From JBCCSZ01 sp039199225 (GTDB taxonomy: Bacteria > Bacteroidota > Bacteroidia > Chitinophagales > Saprospiraceae), in contig JBCCSZ010000216.1 in NCBI GenBank assembly GCA_039199225.1, positions 1 through 13,910 on the forward strand: DNA of 13,910 nucleotides, written 5' to 3'. The translations under genes were made by a program, and so were the position numbers. The notes beneath the pieces were generated by a model. It did no database searches. It was not told where the DNA came from and saw only the letters and a list, made by a program, of their open reading frames with translations. The number at the start of each line of letters is the position of its first letter. Position 1 is the stretch's first letter. Below, in pieces: positions 1 through 7,484 of this stretch.

Positions 1-833
1 ACTTTCAGATAGTGTTTGAGGTAAGGTAGGGAAAAGCGCGCTTTTATGCTGAGTGCTTTGATGTCTTTTACAAATTGCAGTTGCTCGGCTGCCATTAAAT
101 CGATGTATTTGGATGGACTTTGATAGGCTTTGTGCTTTATCAAATAGCGCAGTTCGCTGGCCTTTAGATTGCCCAAAAGCAAGCGACGCTTGAGGATCGG
201 ACAAGCCCTTTGGATCAATTGATCGGCATGTAACAGGGAGGGGTTGCCCTTTTCTTGTGGTCCATGATTCAAGGAATTGTAAGGAATATATGCTGCAAGC
301 TCCAATCCCTGATTTTTCAGGAAAGCCGAGAGGCCGATTTCAAATCTGTGTACGGTTTCTGAGTAGTCATCTGAAAAAAGAGCATTGCGCTGCATAAAAA
401 TTTCCAAGGCGGGAAAAGCTGCTTTTTTGATGGCTAAAAAATAAGATTGAAGGTGCCAGCCGATTTCCTCAGAGTCTGTCAAGCCTGCGACGACCGCCGA
501 ATGCGCCTGAAACCATTGCTGAAAATCTGTCAATCCATGAACCACTAAGCCAGAGTCGTTCATCAGTACCAGGCTGCCAAATGCCGACAAATCGATGGAT
601 TGCAGGCTGCGAAACCAGAGACCAAAGTCCCAGCCTCGGTTTTCTTGTGGCTGACAAAGGATGTGGTTGGCCTCCAAAAAGCGAAGGGCATCGACTTTCA
701 ACACAATAGCGTTTGGCAGGAGGAGGGCGACCTTGCTGTATTGCCTTTTCAGACAAAGGAGGTTGTGCCGGATGTAGGCAGGCAAATTTCCATCCTGAAA
801 ATAGGCGGCAAAAAGGCAAAGACTAGGCTCCAT
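1..833 (-). CDS. RgpF-family rhamnan synthesis protein (3' end cut by window)
   Basis: This frame stays open from an ATG at 833 to the left edge, giving 277 codons with no stop. Residues 67-73 read GWDFGLW, 91-95 MNDSG and 117-133 GLTDSEEIGWHLQSYFL. This combination marks the RgpF (rhamnan synthesis F) family, which takes part in assembling rhamnose-rich or related cell-surface glycans and probably acts in the cytoplasm as a glycosyltransferase-like enzyme. Family members are often well over 500 residues, so roughly half is probably missing past the edge. The start ATG lies inside the end of the sulfotransferase gene, an 11-bp overlap (823-833), so translation is probably coupled and this is a distal gene of the minus-strand operon. 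The family call is firm. The exact sugar transferred cannot be read from the sequence. Confidence 0.85.
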   Translation of the reverse strand, partial: MEPSLCLFAAYFQDGNLPAYIRHNLLCLKRQYSKVALLLPNAIVLKVDALRFLEANHILCQPQENRGWDFGLWFRSLQSIDLSAFGSLVLMNDSGLVVHGLTDFQQWFQAHSAVVAGLTDSEEIGWHLQSYFLAIKKAAFPALEIFMQRNALFSDDYSETVHRFEIGLSAFLKNQGLELAAYIPYNSLNHGPQEKGNPSLLHADQLIQRACPILKRRLLLGNLKASELRYLIKHKAYQSPSKYIDLMAAEQLQFVKDIKALSIKARFSLPYLKHYLK

Positions 834-1707
834 GCTGCAAATTTTGTGGGTGTTGCCGGAAGTATTCGAGCAATTGCTCTGCTTGCCTGCTTAAATCTTG
901 GGGCCATGGGTGGTTGTAGAGCTTAGCGATGGGAACAATCGGCTTTCTCAGTCGAACGTCTGCAAGAGGGTAGGAGTGTAGCGGAAATCCCCAGTCCTTT
1001 CGTACTTTTTGGAGTAATCGGCCTTGCTGGTCTGCCAGCTGTTCATAAGCTACGATGGCAGAAGCATTTGGATCGTGGTGATTTTCCAGAAATTTTTTCA
1101 ACTCTTGTTGGTGCCAAATCCAATTTTGGAGGTAAAGTCGGATGTGGTGGTCGATCTGACGCATATAGTGCTTTCGGAAAAAGTGCAATCGAATCTTGAT
1201 CAAGGGACGGGCAATCGACAGCAGGCTACCGAATAGTTGCTCCAATTTATCAAAATCTTTCCCCAAAAGCTGAAGGTCGCGGCGGATCAAAGATTGAACG
1301 ACGGCCTTGTAATCTCGAAAAATGATGAGGGCCTTGGCATCTGGAAGCACCTCCTTCCAAAGGTTGTTGAGGAATAGGCAGCTGCGGGGGTCCTTCCAGG
1401 CCCAATGGGTGTTTAGTTGAGTTTTGAAGGTGGCTAAAGCGCTTGCGCGTTGACGATGGTAAGGCTCGATGGCGAAGCTGTTAGGGGGCTTTTCACCCAG
1501 AGGCACTGTCTGATTGAAAGCCAGTAGGTCGTTGTGAAATTCTAGAAAGTCCAAATCTTCGAAATGTCCACCAGGATTGCTTTTGTTTGCACCAAGAAGC
1601 CGACGTCCTACGAACAGCCCACAATGATGGAGCCATTTCCCCAGCAAGGAAGTGCCGGACCGATGCATGCCCAACAGAAGAAGAACATTGTTTGCGTCTT
1701 CATTCAT
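823..1707 (-). CDS. Sulfotransferase family protein
   Basis: This 294-residue protein has an N-terminal P-loop, GMHRSGTSLL (residues 13-22), which is the 5'-phosphosulfate-binding signature of PAPS-dependent sulfotransferases. A WKDPRSC motif follows near residue 104, and a RDYKAVVQS segment at 131-139 resembles the 3'-phosphate-binding region. The NPGGHFEDLDFLEFHNDLL stretch (residues 44-62) is also typical of bacterial members that modify glycans. The inferred reaction is transfer of sulfate from PAPS to a sugar hydroxyl. No signal peptide or membrane segment is seen, so it should be cytosolic. The ATG at 1707 overlaps the end of the upstream sulfotransferase-like gene by 8 bp, and its own end overlaps the RgpF gene. 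Substrate is unknown. The position between an ABC exporter and RgpF suggests the exported polysaccharide. Confidence 0.82.
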   Translation of the reverse strand: MNEDANNVLLLLGMHRSGTSLLGKWLHHCGLFVGRRLLGANKSNPGGHFEDLDFLEFHNDLLAFNQTVPLGEKPPNSFAIEPYHRQRASALATFKTQLNTHWAWKDPRSCLFLNNLWKEVLPDAKALIIFRDYKAVVQSLIRRDLQLLGKDFDKLEQLFGSLLSIARPLIKIRLHFFRKHYMRQIDHHIRLYLQNWIWHQQELKKFLENHHDPNASAIVAYEQLADQQGRLLQKVRKDWGFPLHSYPLADVRLRKPIVPIAKLYNHPWPQDLSRQAEQLLEYFRQHPQNLQHGA

Positions 1708-2536
1708 GCCTACTCGAGCTATTTATTTCAAAACCGAATTGTTTGACAAGCCGAATCGCCTCCTCCTCAAAACCACTTAGGTCTTGCGCCCTGTAACGCG
1801 CCATGCTTGCCGGCCGCTGAATGTATGATGTCATTTGCTGTAATTGCTGTTCCGATAAATCAGATCCACAAAATTGTTGAATGCTTTGCAAACCTACTAC
1901 AGGTCGATGGATCAATTGATCAAAATTAAGCAGCAGCAGCCGGTCTTCGTATTTTTTGGCCAACTCCTTTGCCTTTTGCACCGCTTGCAACCAAAACTCC
2001 AATTGTGCTGATGGCAGATTTTTCCTGATTTGTTCAGTTGTAATACCAAACAGATGGCCCCAATTGTAGAGTTGCTGAGTATTTCCGGAAAATGCCATGT
2101 CCAACCCGTGACGCATCACATGGATGTAGCCTAAATCGGGATCGACAGCCAAGAAGTCTTCACAATAGATGTGGGTATTGGGCTCTTTCAATAACCATTG
2201 CGTAGGCGCTTTTCCAAAAAGGTAGGAAAACAGCTCAGGAGTATTTTGCCACGGAAAGCTTTGGTGTTCGCCCCTTTGGAGGATAGACCAAAGATGAGGA
2301 AGGCCGCCAATGGACAAGCGTCGGTCTTTCAGGTCCAGCAACAGTTGCACCCGCTGCCGAATGGCTTCTGGCGAACTTTGGCGATGCCATCTGGGATTTT
2401 TCAGCAGGACAGTTGTCGTCAAATCATCCCGACTATCATTTTGCCAGGGATCAGACTGGTAACCCAACTGTTCGACCAATCGTGCAACGAGTCGCGTCCC
2501 GCTCCCTCCCAATCCGCCAATGACCACTTTTTTCAT
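1700..2536 (-). CDS. Sulfotransferase-like P-loop protein
   Basis: This protein is 278 residues long from the chosen start. It opens with MKKVVIGGLGGSGTR, a P-loop of the sulfotransferase superfamily. Further on it has WLLKEPNTHIY and YIHVMRHGLDMAFS, the latter matching the 3'-phosphate-binding region where Arg and Ser are expected. It is clearly different from its downstream neighbour, sharing only the general fold motifs, so it is not a recent duplicate. I chose the ATG at 2536 because it forms an ATGA overlap with the stop of the Wzt gene, a common arrangement for coupled genes. An in-frame ATG at 2548 would add four residues (MADR). Likely role: sulfation of a glycan in the cytoplasm. The exact acceptor is unknown, and another P-loop transferase function cannot be excluded. 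Confidence 0.75.
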   Translation of the reverse strand: MKKVVIGGLGGSGTRLVARLVEQLGYQSDPWQNDSRDDLTTTVLLKNPRWHRQSSPEAIRQRVQLLLDLKDRRLSIGGLPHLWSILQRGEHQSFPWQNTPELFSYLFGKAPTQWLLKEPNTHIYCEDFLAVDPDLGYIHVMRHGLDMAFSGNTQQLYNWGHLFGITTEQIRKNLPSAQLEFWLQAVQKAKELAKKYEDRLLLLNFDQLIHRPVVGLQSIQQFCGSDLSEQQLQQMTSYIQRPASMARYRAQDLSGFEEEAIRLVKQFGFEINSSSRHE

Positions 2537-3753
2537 TCGATCCGCCATTGATGGTCCACCAACAGACCGCGGTTGGCGATCGGTAGTAAGCCGGTTTGGT
2601 AAAAATAGCCATCTGTCACTTGCAGCGAATAGGCATTGCTGACCACATCACTGTCTTCTCCATCCACTCTTAAGATCAGATCGATGTAGTAAAGGCCCTT
2701 GTTTAGTGGGAGCTTGGGCAGGGTGCAAGATAGGGTGCCTTTTGTGGGAATATTTTTAAAAATGCCTTGGCTCAAGCGGTTGTTACAAACAAAAGCATAC
2801 TGGCCGTATTGATCCCTGAACTCTAGGCGGACGATCACATTTCGGACCGTTGGCTGTTGGCTCTGGTATTGCAGCCGGATGGTCACCGAGGCACCGGCCT
2901 CCACAATTTGACAAGCCTGGTCCGCACGATTGTAGACTGAAATATCTGTACATCTGATTTGTTGATTACCAGATCGGTCCGTCCGATCGGCCAGCTTAGA
3001 GCCGCTGATGTTCAATTGAGTATCGAGATAGTGGGCGATGGACTCCTGAACACCCCCCTGGAACACCTTCTGGCCCTTGTCGATGACCACACATTGGGTG
3101 CAAAGGTGCCGGATGGCGCTGATGTTGTGGCTGACAAAAAGGATGGTTCGCCCACTTTTGCCCACCTCCTCAATTCGACCCAAACACTTTTTCTGAAATT
3201 CTAAGTCTCCAACTGCTAGAATTTCATCGATGATGAGTATTTCGCCTCTCAAATGGGCCGCAACGGCAAAGGCCAGCCGGACGTACATACCCGAGGAATA
3301 GTACTTGACGGGTGTGTTGATGAAGTCTTCAACTCCCGAGAAGTCGACAATCTGGTCAAAGGAGCTTTTGATTTCTGCCTTGCGCATACCCAGCAGGGCG
3401 CCGTTGAGATAGATGTTGTCTTTGCCAGTCAAATCTGGGTGAAAGCCCGTACCGACCTCTAGCAAACTGAGCAAGCGGCCCTGGTATTCGATGCGCCCGG
3501 CGGTGGGGTAGGTGATGCCAGAGATCAATTTTAGCAAAGTACTTTTACCGGCGCCATTTGGTCCGATCACTCCAAGGACTTCTCCCTTCCGAATGTCGAG
3601 AGATACATCATTCAGGGCATAAAAGGCCCGATGGTTTGATTGCTTTTTTCGGCGAAAAAGGTTGGCCAAAGTATAGTATAGGCTGTCCGACTTTTCTGTT
3701 CCCAGAAGGTATCGCTTGGAGAGGTTTGATATGCGGATGGCGTACGGGTCCAT
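2533..3753 (-). CDS. wzt: Polysaccharide ABC transporter ATP-binding protein (Wzt-like) with C-terminal domain
   Basis: The 406-residue protein contains a full nucleotide-binding domain: Walker A GPNGAGKST (64-72), signature YSSGM (152-156), Walker B ILIIDE (172-177) and the switch His in VSHN (209). The YSSGM signature and the LLEVGTGFHPDLTG stretch are typical of the Wzt/TagH/RfbE branch that energises export of lipid-linked polysaccharide. After about residue 250 there is an extra domain of about 150 residues, rich in beta-type sequence. In O-antigen systems of this layout the extension binds the terminal modification of the chain before export. The ATG at 3753 is 4 bp after the permease stop, so the two subunits are probably translated together. 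It acts at the cytoplasmic face of the inner membrane. Confidence 0.93.
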   Translation of the reverse strand: MDPYAIRISNLSKRYLLGTEKSDSLYYTLANLFRRKKQSNHRAFYALNDVSLDIRKGEVLGVIGPNGAGKSTLLKLISGITYPTAGRIEYQGRLLSLLEVGTGFHPDLTGKDNIYLNGALLGMRKAEIKSSFDQIVDFSGVEDFINTPVKYYSSGMYVRLAFAVAAHLRGEILIIDEILAVGDLEFQKKCLGRIEEVGKSGRTILFVSHNISAIRHLCTQCVVIDKGQKVFQGGVQESIAHYLDTQLNISGSKLADRTDRSGNQQIRCTDISVYNRADQACQIVEAGASVTIRLQYQSQQPTVRNVIVRLEFRDQYGQYAFVCNNRLSQGIFKNIPTKGTLSCTLPKLPLNKGLYYIDLILRVDGEDSDVVSNAYSLQVTDGYFYQTGLLPIANRGLLVDHQWRIE

Positions 3754-3757
3754 AAGC

Positions 3758-4573
3758 TCAGGAATAATCGGCCATTTCAGATTCTACCTTGTTGAAGTAA
3801 CGCAGCCCACTCCAAAACAGTAGAATCAGTATAGCAAAAGATAGAAAAGCGTGATTGCCCGGCCATTCACTTCCAAAAACGGCCCATCTGAAAGCTTCCG
3901 TAATGCCTGCCATCGGATTGAGAAAATAGAAAGGCAAAAAGGCTTGGGGTATTTTGGCTGCCGGGTAGGCGATCGGCGTCAAGAAAATGCCTATCCGAAG
4001 AATGATGGGGGATATATGGATGAAATCCCGAAAACGCACACTCAAAGCACTCACCCACAGCCCTGTTGCCAAGCCACATGCCAAGGCACAAAATATGAAT
4101 AGGGGTGCGAGTAGTAAGGCATAGGAAATCGGAACTTGATGAAAAAGCAATAGGCAGAGGAGGAAGAAAAAGACAATGGCCGCATCCACCAAGGAGAGCA
4201 AAATTTTTGACAAGGGAATCAGTATCCTTGGAAAGTAGATTTTCGATATGATGACCTTGGCGGCGACAATGGCTTTGCCGGATTCATTGGTCAGGGTAGC
4301 AAAAGGTACCCAGCAACACATGCCTGCAATGGTAAATACGACATGCGGAATCTCTGCCGTATCCACCTTGGAGACTACTCCGAAAACAAAGGTCAGTACC
4401 AACAGGGTGAAGAGTGGGTTGATGATGGCCCAGGCCAGCCCCAGGTAAGTTTGCGCATACCGAACCTGAATATCGCGCCAGGCCAGCATCCGGAATAGGT
4501 CTTTGTACTGATAGATCGACCGAAGGGTCTCTACCAGTGTCCTCTTTTCTGCTGTAATGACGGTTTTATTCAT
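3758..4573 (-). CDS. wzm: Polysaccharide ABC transporter permease (Wzm-like)
   Basis: This 271-residue integral membrane protein belongs to the ABC-2 permease family. The cytoplasmic N-terminus carries LAWRDIQVRYAQTYLG (30-45), the usual amphipathic lead-in of Wzm/TagG proteins. About six hydrophobic segments follow, at roughly 45-67, 78-95, 121-145, 150-175, 188-204 and 242-258. The conserved LNPMAGITEAFRW motif (218-230) precedes the last helix. With the adjacent Wzt-like ATPase it would form the inner-membrane channel that moves completed, lipid-linked glycan to the periplasm. The ATG at 4573 follows the upstream glycosyltransferase stop by 5 bp. Length and topology are normal for the family. 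Confidence 0.92.
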   Translation of the reverse strand: MNKTVITAEKRTLVETLRSIYQYKDLFRMLAWRDIQVRYAQTYLGLAWAIINPLFTLLVLTFVFGVVSKVDTAEIPHVVFTIAGMCCWVPFATLTNESGKAIVAAKVIISKIYFPRILIPLSKILLSLVDAAIVFFFLLCLLLFHQVPISYALLLAPLFIFCALACGLATGLWVSALSVRFRDFIHISPIILRIGIFLTPIAYPAAKIPQAFLPFYFLNPMAGITEAFRWAVFGSEWPGNHAFLSFAILILLFWSGLRYFNKVESEMADYS

Positions 4574-4578
4574 AGATT

Positions 4579-5517
4579 TTATTCACCAGACCCCTGATGG
4601 AGGGCTTTTTGGATTCTTGCTCGGGTGTACCGCAAAAGGTACAAGCCCTTTTTTTTCAGTCCTTGATGCCACTTGCCGTGCTGCAGGGATTTCTTGAAAA
4701 GCTGAACGGATAGGGGTAAGTTTTGTACTCGTAAGTTCCCCATGGCGTAGCCCAAGTACTTTTCGCTCAGCATATAATCCAACATCCCGGATGGCATCAA
4801 TTGCTGCATGCGCTTGCCACCTTGCTCGAACAAATCCCGGATGGCCGCTAAATTGTTTTCCATTCTGGCTTGAGCATCTTTTCCCAAGAAAGCATGTGCC
4901 GAACCCATGGCTGCATGCCTGACATAAACGCAAGTATAGGCATTGATTTGATAAAATGGAAAGTCTAGTAAGACCCGAATCAACAAATGGGTGTCCTGAA
5001 AATGCCACCACCGCTCGTCAAATTGCTGTTTTTGGAGGCATTGCTGATGAAAGCAAAGTGTATGCATCCCTACCATATTTTTTAGAAAGAAAGGAATTGG
5101 ATGCGAATGTTCCTGCTCATTGAAATGCTTGGAATAGCGCCTTTCCCGGCCGGAATCGATCCGCATACCCGTACGGAAAACGGCGATGGGGAAGTTGTGC
5201 TGTGCTATGTGTTGTTGTAAGATAGACAAATGTTTTGGCAGAAAATAGTCGTCGTCGTCCAGAAAGCAGAGGTATTGCCCCTTGGCCATCTGGATGCCTC
5301 GGTTTCGGGCGCTGCTCCGCTCTGCATGCACCTGATAACAATACTGTATGCGATCATCCGTGTAGGCATTGACAACTGCTTTGGTGTTGTCCTCTGATCC
5401 ATCGTCTACCACGATCAACTCCCAATCTGCCCATTCTTGTTCTAAAGCACTATCCAACGCTTTTTTCAAAAGCTGTGCGCGATTGTGGGTCGGAATGATG
5501 ATGGAAAATAAGGGCAT
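4579..5517 (-). CDS. Family 2 glycosyltransferase
   Basis: The 312-residue protein begins MPLFSIIIPTHNRAQLL and continues with the GT-A hallmarks: ELIVVDDGSEDNT near residues 36-48, SSARNRGI, and FLDDDDYFLP containing the metal-binding DxD. It transfers a sugar from a nucleotide donor to the growing glycan in the cytoplasm. The frame can be extended upstream to a TTG at 5568, but this adds 17 residues with no family resemblance and overlaps the FkbM gene by 31 bp. The ATG at 5517 places the first beta strand exactly where the family has it. The gap to the upstream FkbM gene is then 20 bp. Donor and linkage cannot be read from sequence. Confidence 0.9.
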   Translation of the reverse strand: MPLFSIIIPTHNRAQLLKKALDSALEQEWADWELIVVDDGSEDNTKAVVNAYTDDRIQYCYQVHAERSSARNRGIQMAKGQYLCFLDDDDYFLPKHLSILQQHIAQHNFPIAVFRTGMRIDSGRERRYSKHFNEQEHSHPIPFFLKNMVGMHTLCFHQQCLQKQQFDERWWHFQDTHLLIRVLLDFPFYQINAYTCVYVRHAAMGSAHAFLGKDAQARMENNLAAIRDLFEQGGKRMQQLMPSGMLDYMLSEKYLGYAMGNLRVQNLPLSVQLFKKSLQHGKWHQGLKKKGLYLLRYTRARIQKALHQGSGE

Positions 5518-5537
5518 GCTGCAATTTTCAGGTGAAG

Positions 5538-6311
5538 CTACTGAGGAGAAGGAGGCATCCAGCAACAAATATCCATATATCTTAGAGGAGTACGCTCAAC
5601 CAATTTTTCCATCTGTGCAGCATTCATTGGCGTATTGGAAAGCAGGTCTTTACCATCGGTATAATTGAAAGTGGCCGTCGGACTGATGGATGCCAGCCGT
5701 CGAATACAGCCAGTTGTCATTTCTGCAAACTGTGGCAGATTGGCTTCGAAGCACACCAAGGGGATGGGCTGGTCCAGTGTTTCCAGTACTTCCAACTCAT
5801 TGCCCTCCACATCTATTTTTAGGAAATCTGGCCTGCCAAAGCGGTTGATGAGTTGCCTGAGCGTGTTGGTTTGTACGAGTTGTTGACTGGAAAAGGAAAT
5901 GGGGTCTGCCCAGCGATCGTTGGCGTTGCTGCTCAAAAAAGACTTCCAGTCTTCCTGAATGGTATGCAGCGCTGTGCCGGTATCTTGGACAAAAAGCACC
6001 CTTTCTCCCGCCTGGTTACCAATGGCCTCCTCTACGATTTGGACCGACTTGTTTCCGCCGAATCGACGGTGCAGTATTTCCAGGTTCTTTTTTTCAGGCT
6101 CTACACAAATCACCTTGGCCCCCAAATTCAAAAACATCTGGCAGGAGTGGCCAACATTGGCACCTAGGTCGAACACCAGAAAAGGAGGGTCAAAGGAAGA
6201 AAGTAAGCTTTGATACAAAGCTTGTTCTGCCCGGACAGCTCTTCGAATGGAAGGAATCATTCTGGTTAGGAAGTAATAGTAGAGCTTTGTATGTTTGAAG
6301 CGTTGAAACAT
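5538..6311 (-). CDS. FkbM family methyltransferase (first gene of the minus-strand export operon)
   Basis: From ATG 6311 the protein is 257 residues. The SAM-binding Rossmann motif is FDLGANVGH (47-55), followed by the acidic ribose-binding VEPE (70-73) and the FkbM-type DFLKIDVEGNE (163-172). The family O-methylates sugars and other hydroxyls. In polysaccharide loci it often adds methyl groups to internal or terminal residues. The frame is open back to a GTG at 6359, but that extension lies inside the divergent gene and adds no family-like sequence. ATG 6260 would leave 240 residues. I prefer 6311 because a TATCTTTG element sits 5 nt ahead of it. The gene appears to lead the seven-gene minus-strand operon, and its promoter must lie within the start of the divergent gene. 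Confidence 0.87.
   Translation of the reverse strand: MFQRFKHTKLYYYFLTRMIPSIRRAVRAEQALYQSLLSSFDPPFLVFDLGANVGHSCQMFLNLGAKVICVEPEKKNLEILHRRFGGNKSVQIVEEAIGNQAGERVLFVQDTGTALHTIQEDWKSFLSSNANDRWADPISFSSQQLVQTNTLRQLINRFGRPDFLKIDVEGNELEVLETLDQPIPLVCFEANLPQFAEMTTGCIRRLASISPTATFNYTDGKDLLSNTPMNAAQMEKLVERTPLRYMDICCWMPPSPQ
6290..6297 (+). promoter_or_regulatory. Candidate -7 element for the plus-strand glycosyltransferase
   Basis: TATGTTTG matches TAnnTTTG on the plus strand. Transcription would start near 6304, leaving about 20 nt before the preferred ATG at 6324. No convincing -33 TTTG is seen around 6265-6270, so this is tentative. Confidence 0.3.
6291..6311. repeat. Imperfect inverted repeat at divergent gene junction
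   Basis: Arms ATGTTTGAA (6291-6299) and TTGAAACAT (6303-6311) are inverted with one mismatch in nine, separated by GCG. The left end contains an in-frame ATG of the plus-strand glycosyltransferase and the right end is the ATG of the minus-strand FkbM gene. It could be an operator or only a coincidence of two MF-encoding starts. Confidence 0.4.
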
Positions 6312-6316
6312 CGACA

Positions 6317-6324
6317 CAAAGATA
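6317..6324 (-). promoter_or_regulatory. Candidate -7 element for the minus-strand export operon
   Basis: Read on the minus strand, this is TATCTTTG, an exact TAnnTTTG match ending 5 nt before the FkbM ATG at 6311. The transcript would begin at about the start codon. The -33 region (about 6344-6349) is a poor match. This would be the promoter for the seven-gene operon. Confidence 0.35.
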
Positions 6325-7484
6325 TGCAAAAAATCGCCCTGCTGGAACCTTACCACCACAGTGAAGTCGTCCGTACCTTCGGCAAATTACTGCTGGCCAG
6401 TGGTTGTGATGTCGATGTTTTCGCGAGTGCCAGCGTTCGAGAAGATTGCAGCGATTTGGTGGGCGAAAGCCTGTGTTGGCATTTGTTGGAACGAGCAGAA
6501 GATTGGAAAGGGCTAGATGCCTCTTTGGCGGGATTTGATCTTCTCATTTTTGTGACGCTCCAGCCCAAAGATACTTATATTCTTTCCTGGCGAACATCGG
6601 CTCGAAAGCTTCTTTTGATGCACAATGGCCATCGTTTCCTTGGGGCTTGGGGCCGCTTGGCTGTCTTTCAGGAGAGGAAGCAGCTACTGCCCAACCTGCT
6701 CAGAGCCATCCGGTGGTGGATGGTTGGAACAGCTCGCAAGGCCAATCAGCTGCTACATTTTGTGGATGCCATTTGCTTTCCCAACGAATCGGTCCGAGCG
6801 TTTATGCTTCAGCAATATCCGAGCTTAGCGCAGTTTGTTCAAGTGTTGCCCAGTTTGCCATTCGCATTCTATGAAGGGGAAAAGAAGAGGATTGCCGACG
6901 AAAAGATCAAGGTGGTCATCCCCGGAAGCGTGCGGAATTACGCACGGAATTACGAAATGGCTTTGGAGGCTTTTGAGCAGTTGGATGTATCTCTGCAGGC
7001 TAAGGTTCAACTGGTTTTCCTAGGTCAGGCGATCGGAGATTATGCAGAGGCGTTGATTGCTCAAGCCAGAAAAATGAGTTTAGAGCTTGTGTCCTTTGGT
7101 TCGAAAGTTCCGCAAACCACCTACGATGCCCACCTGGCCTCGGCAGATTTCTTGCTGCTGCCCATCCAAAAAAGCTATCGACTGGGGGCCGTCGTAGAAG
7201 AATTTGGCCGATCGAATATCACTGGAGCAGAAAATGATCTATTGCGCTTTGGCTTGCCGGCTCTGGTCAGTCAGCACTATCCACTGCCGAAAGAATTGGA
7301 ACCTCTGGTTCGGCGATTTGACTCGACCAAGGCACTGAGCCAACTTTTGCAGGCATGGGTTCGACAGCGGTCCTTTGAGCGGATTCGGCAGGACATGAAA
7401 GCGCACATGAATGCCTTTGGCTTGGCGGCAGCCCAAAGAAAAATGATGGACAGTTTATCTGCTTTAGCTCCTAAAGTGTCCTGA
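6324..7484 (+). CDS. GT-B-like glycosyltransferase
   Basis: From ATG 6324 the protein is 386 residues and begins MQKIALLEPYHHSEVVRTFG, the first beta strand and glycine-containing loop of a GT-B fold. The second Rossmann-like half starts around residue 194 with IKVVIPGSVRNYARNYEMAL, followed by VQLVFLGQA (228-236) and a nucleotide-sugar-binding-type region around 280-310 (LLLPI...LLRFGLPALVS). It has no clear E-x7-E motif of classical GT4 enzymes, so the subfamily is uncertain. An in-frame ATG at 6291 would add 11 residues (MFEALKHRHKD) and overlap the divergent FkbM start by 21 bp. I prefer 6324. It is transcribed alone, divergent from block 1 and convergent with the asnB-like gene, whose end it overlaps by 14 bp. 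Confidence 0.72.
   Translation: MQKIALLEPYHHSEVVRTFGKLLLASGCDVDVFASASVREDCSDLVGESLCWHLLERAEDWKGLDASLAGFDLLIFVTLQPKDTYILSWRTSARKLLLMHNGHRFLGAWGRLAVFQERKQLLPNLLRAIRWWMVGTARKANQLLHFVDAICFPNESVRAFMLQQYPSLAQFVQVLPSLPFAFYEGEKKRIADEKIKVVIPGSVRNYARNYEMALEAFEQLDVSLQAKVQLVFLGQAIGDYAEALIAQARKMSLELVSFGSKVPQTTYDAHLASADFLLLPIQKSYRLGAVVEEFGRSNITGAENDLLRFGLPALVSQHYPLPKELEPLVRRFDSTKALSQLLQAWVRQRSFERIRQDMKAHMNAFGLAAAQRKMMDSLSALAPKVS
7460..7478. terminator. Weak hairpin at convergent gene ends
   Basis: CTTTAG (7462-7467) and CTAAAG (7471-7476) form a perfect 6-bp stem with a CTC loop, extendable by two G-T wobble pairs. It covers the overlapping ends of the glycosyltransferase and the AsnB-like gene. There is no T-run on either side and the stem is AT-rich, so it is at best a weak bidirectional terminator. 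Confidence 0.22.

Noticed and set aside
469..819. A 116-codon minus-strand open frame
   Set aside because: It overlaps the RgpF-family gene in another frame. The RgpF frame has clear family motifs, while this one is rich in Pro, Arg and Trp without any.
4583..5011. A 142-codon minus-strand open frame within the family 2 glycosyltransferase
   Set aside because: It is in a shifted frame inside a gene with intact GT-A motifs, and has no domain features.
5518..5568. Extended TTG start for the family 2 glycosyltransferase
   Set aside because: The added 17 residues do not resemble the family N-terminus, and they would overlap the FkbM gene by 31 bp. The ATG at 5517 fits the first beta strand.
6312..6359. 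Extended GTG start for the first FkbM gene
   Set aside because: The 16 extra residues are the reverse of the divergent glycosyltransferase coding start, and a promoter-like element lies within the stretch.
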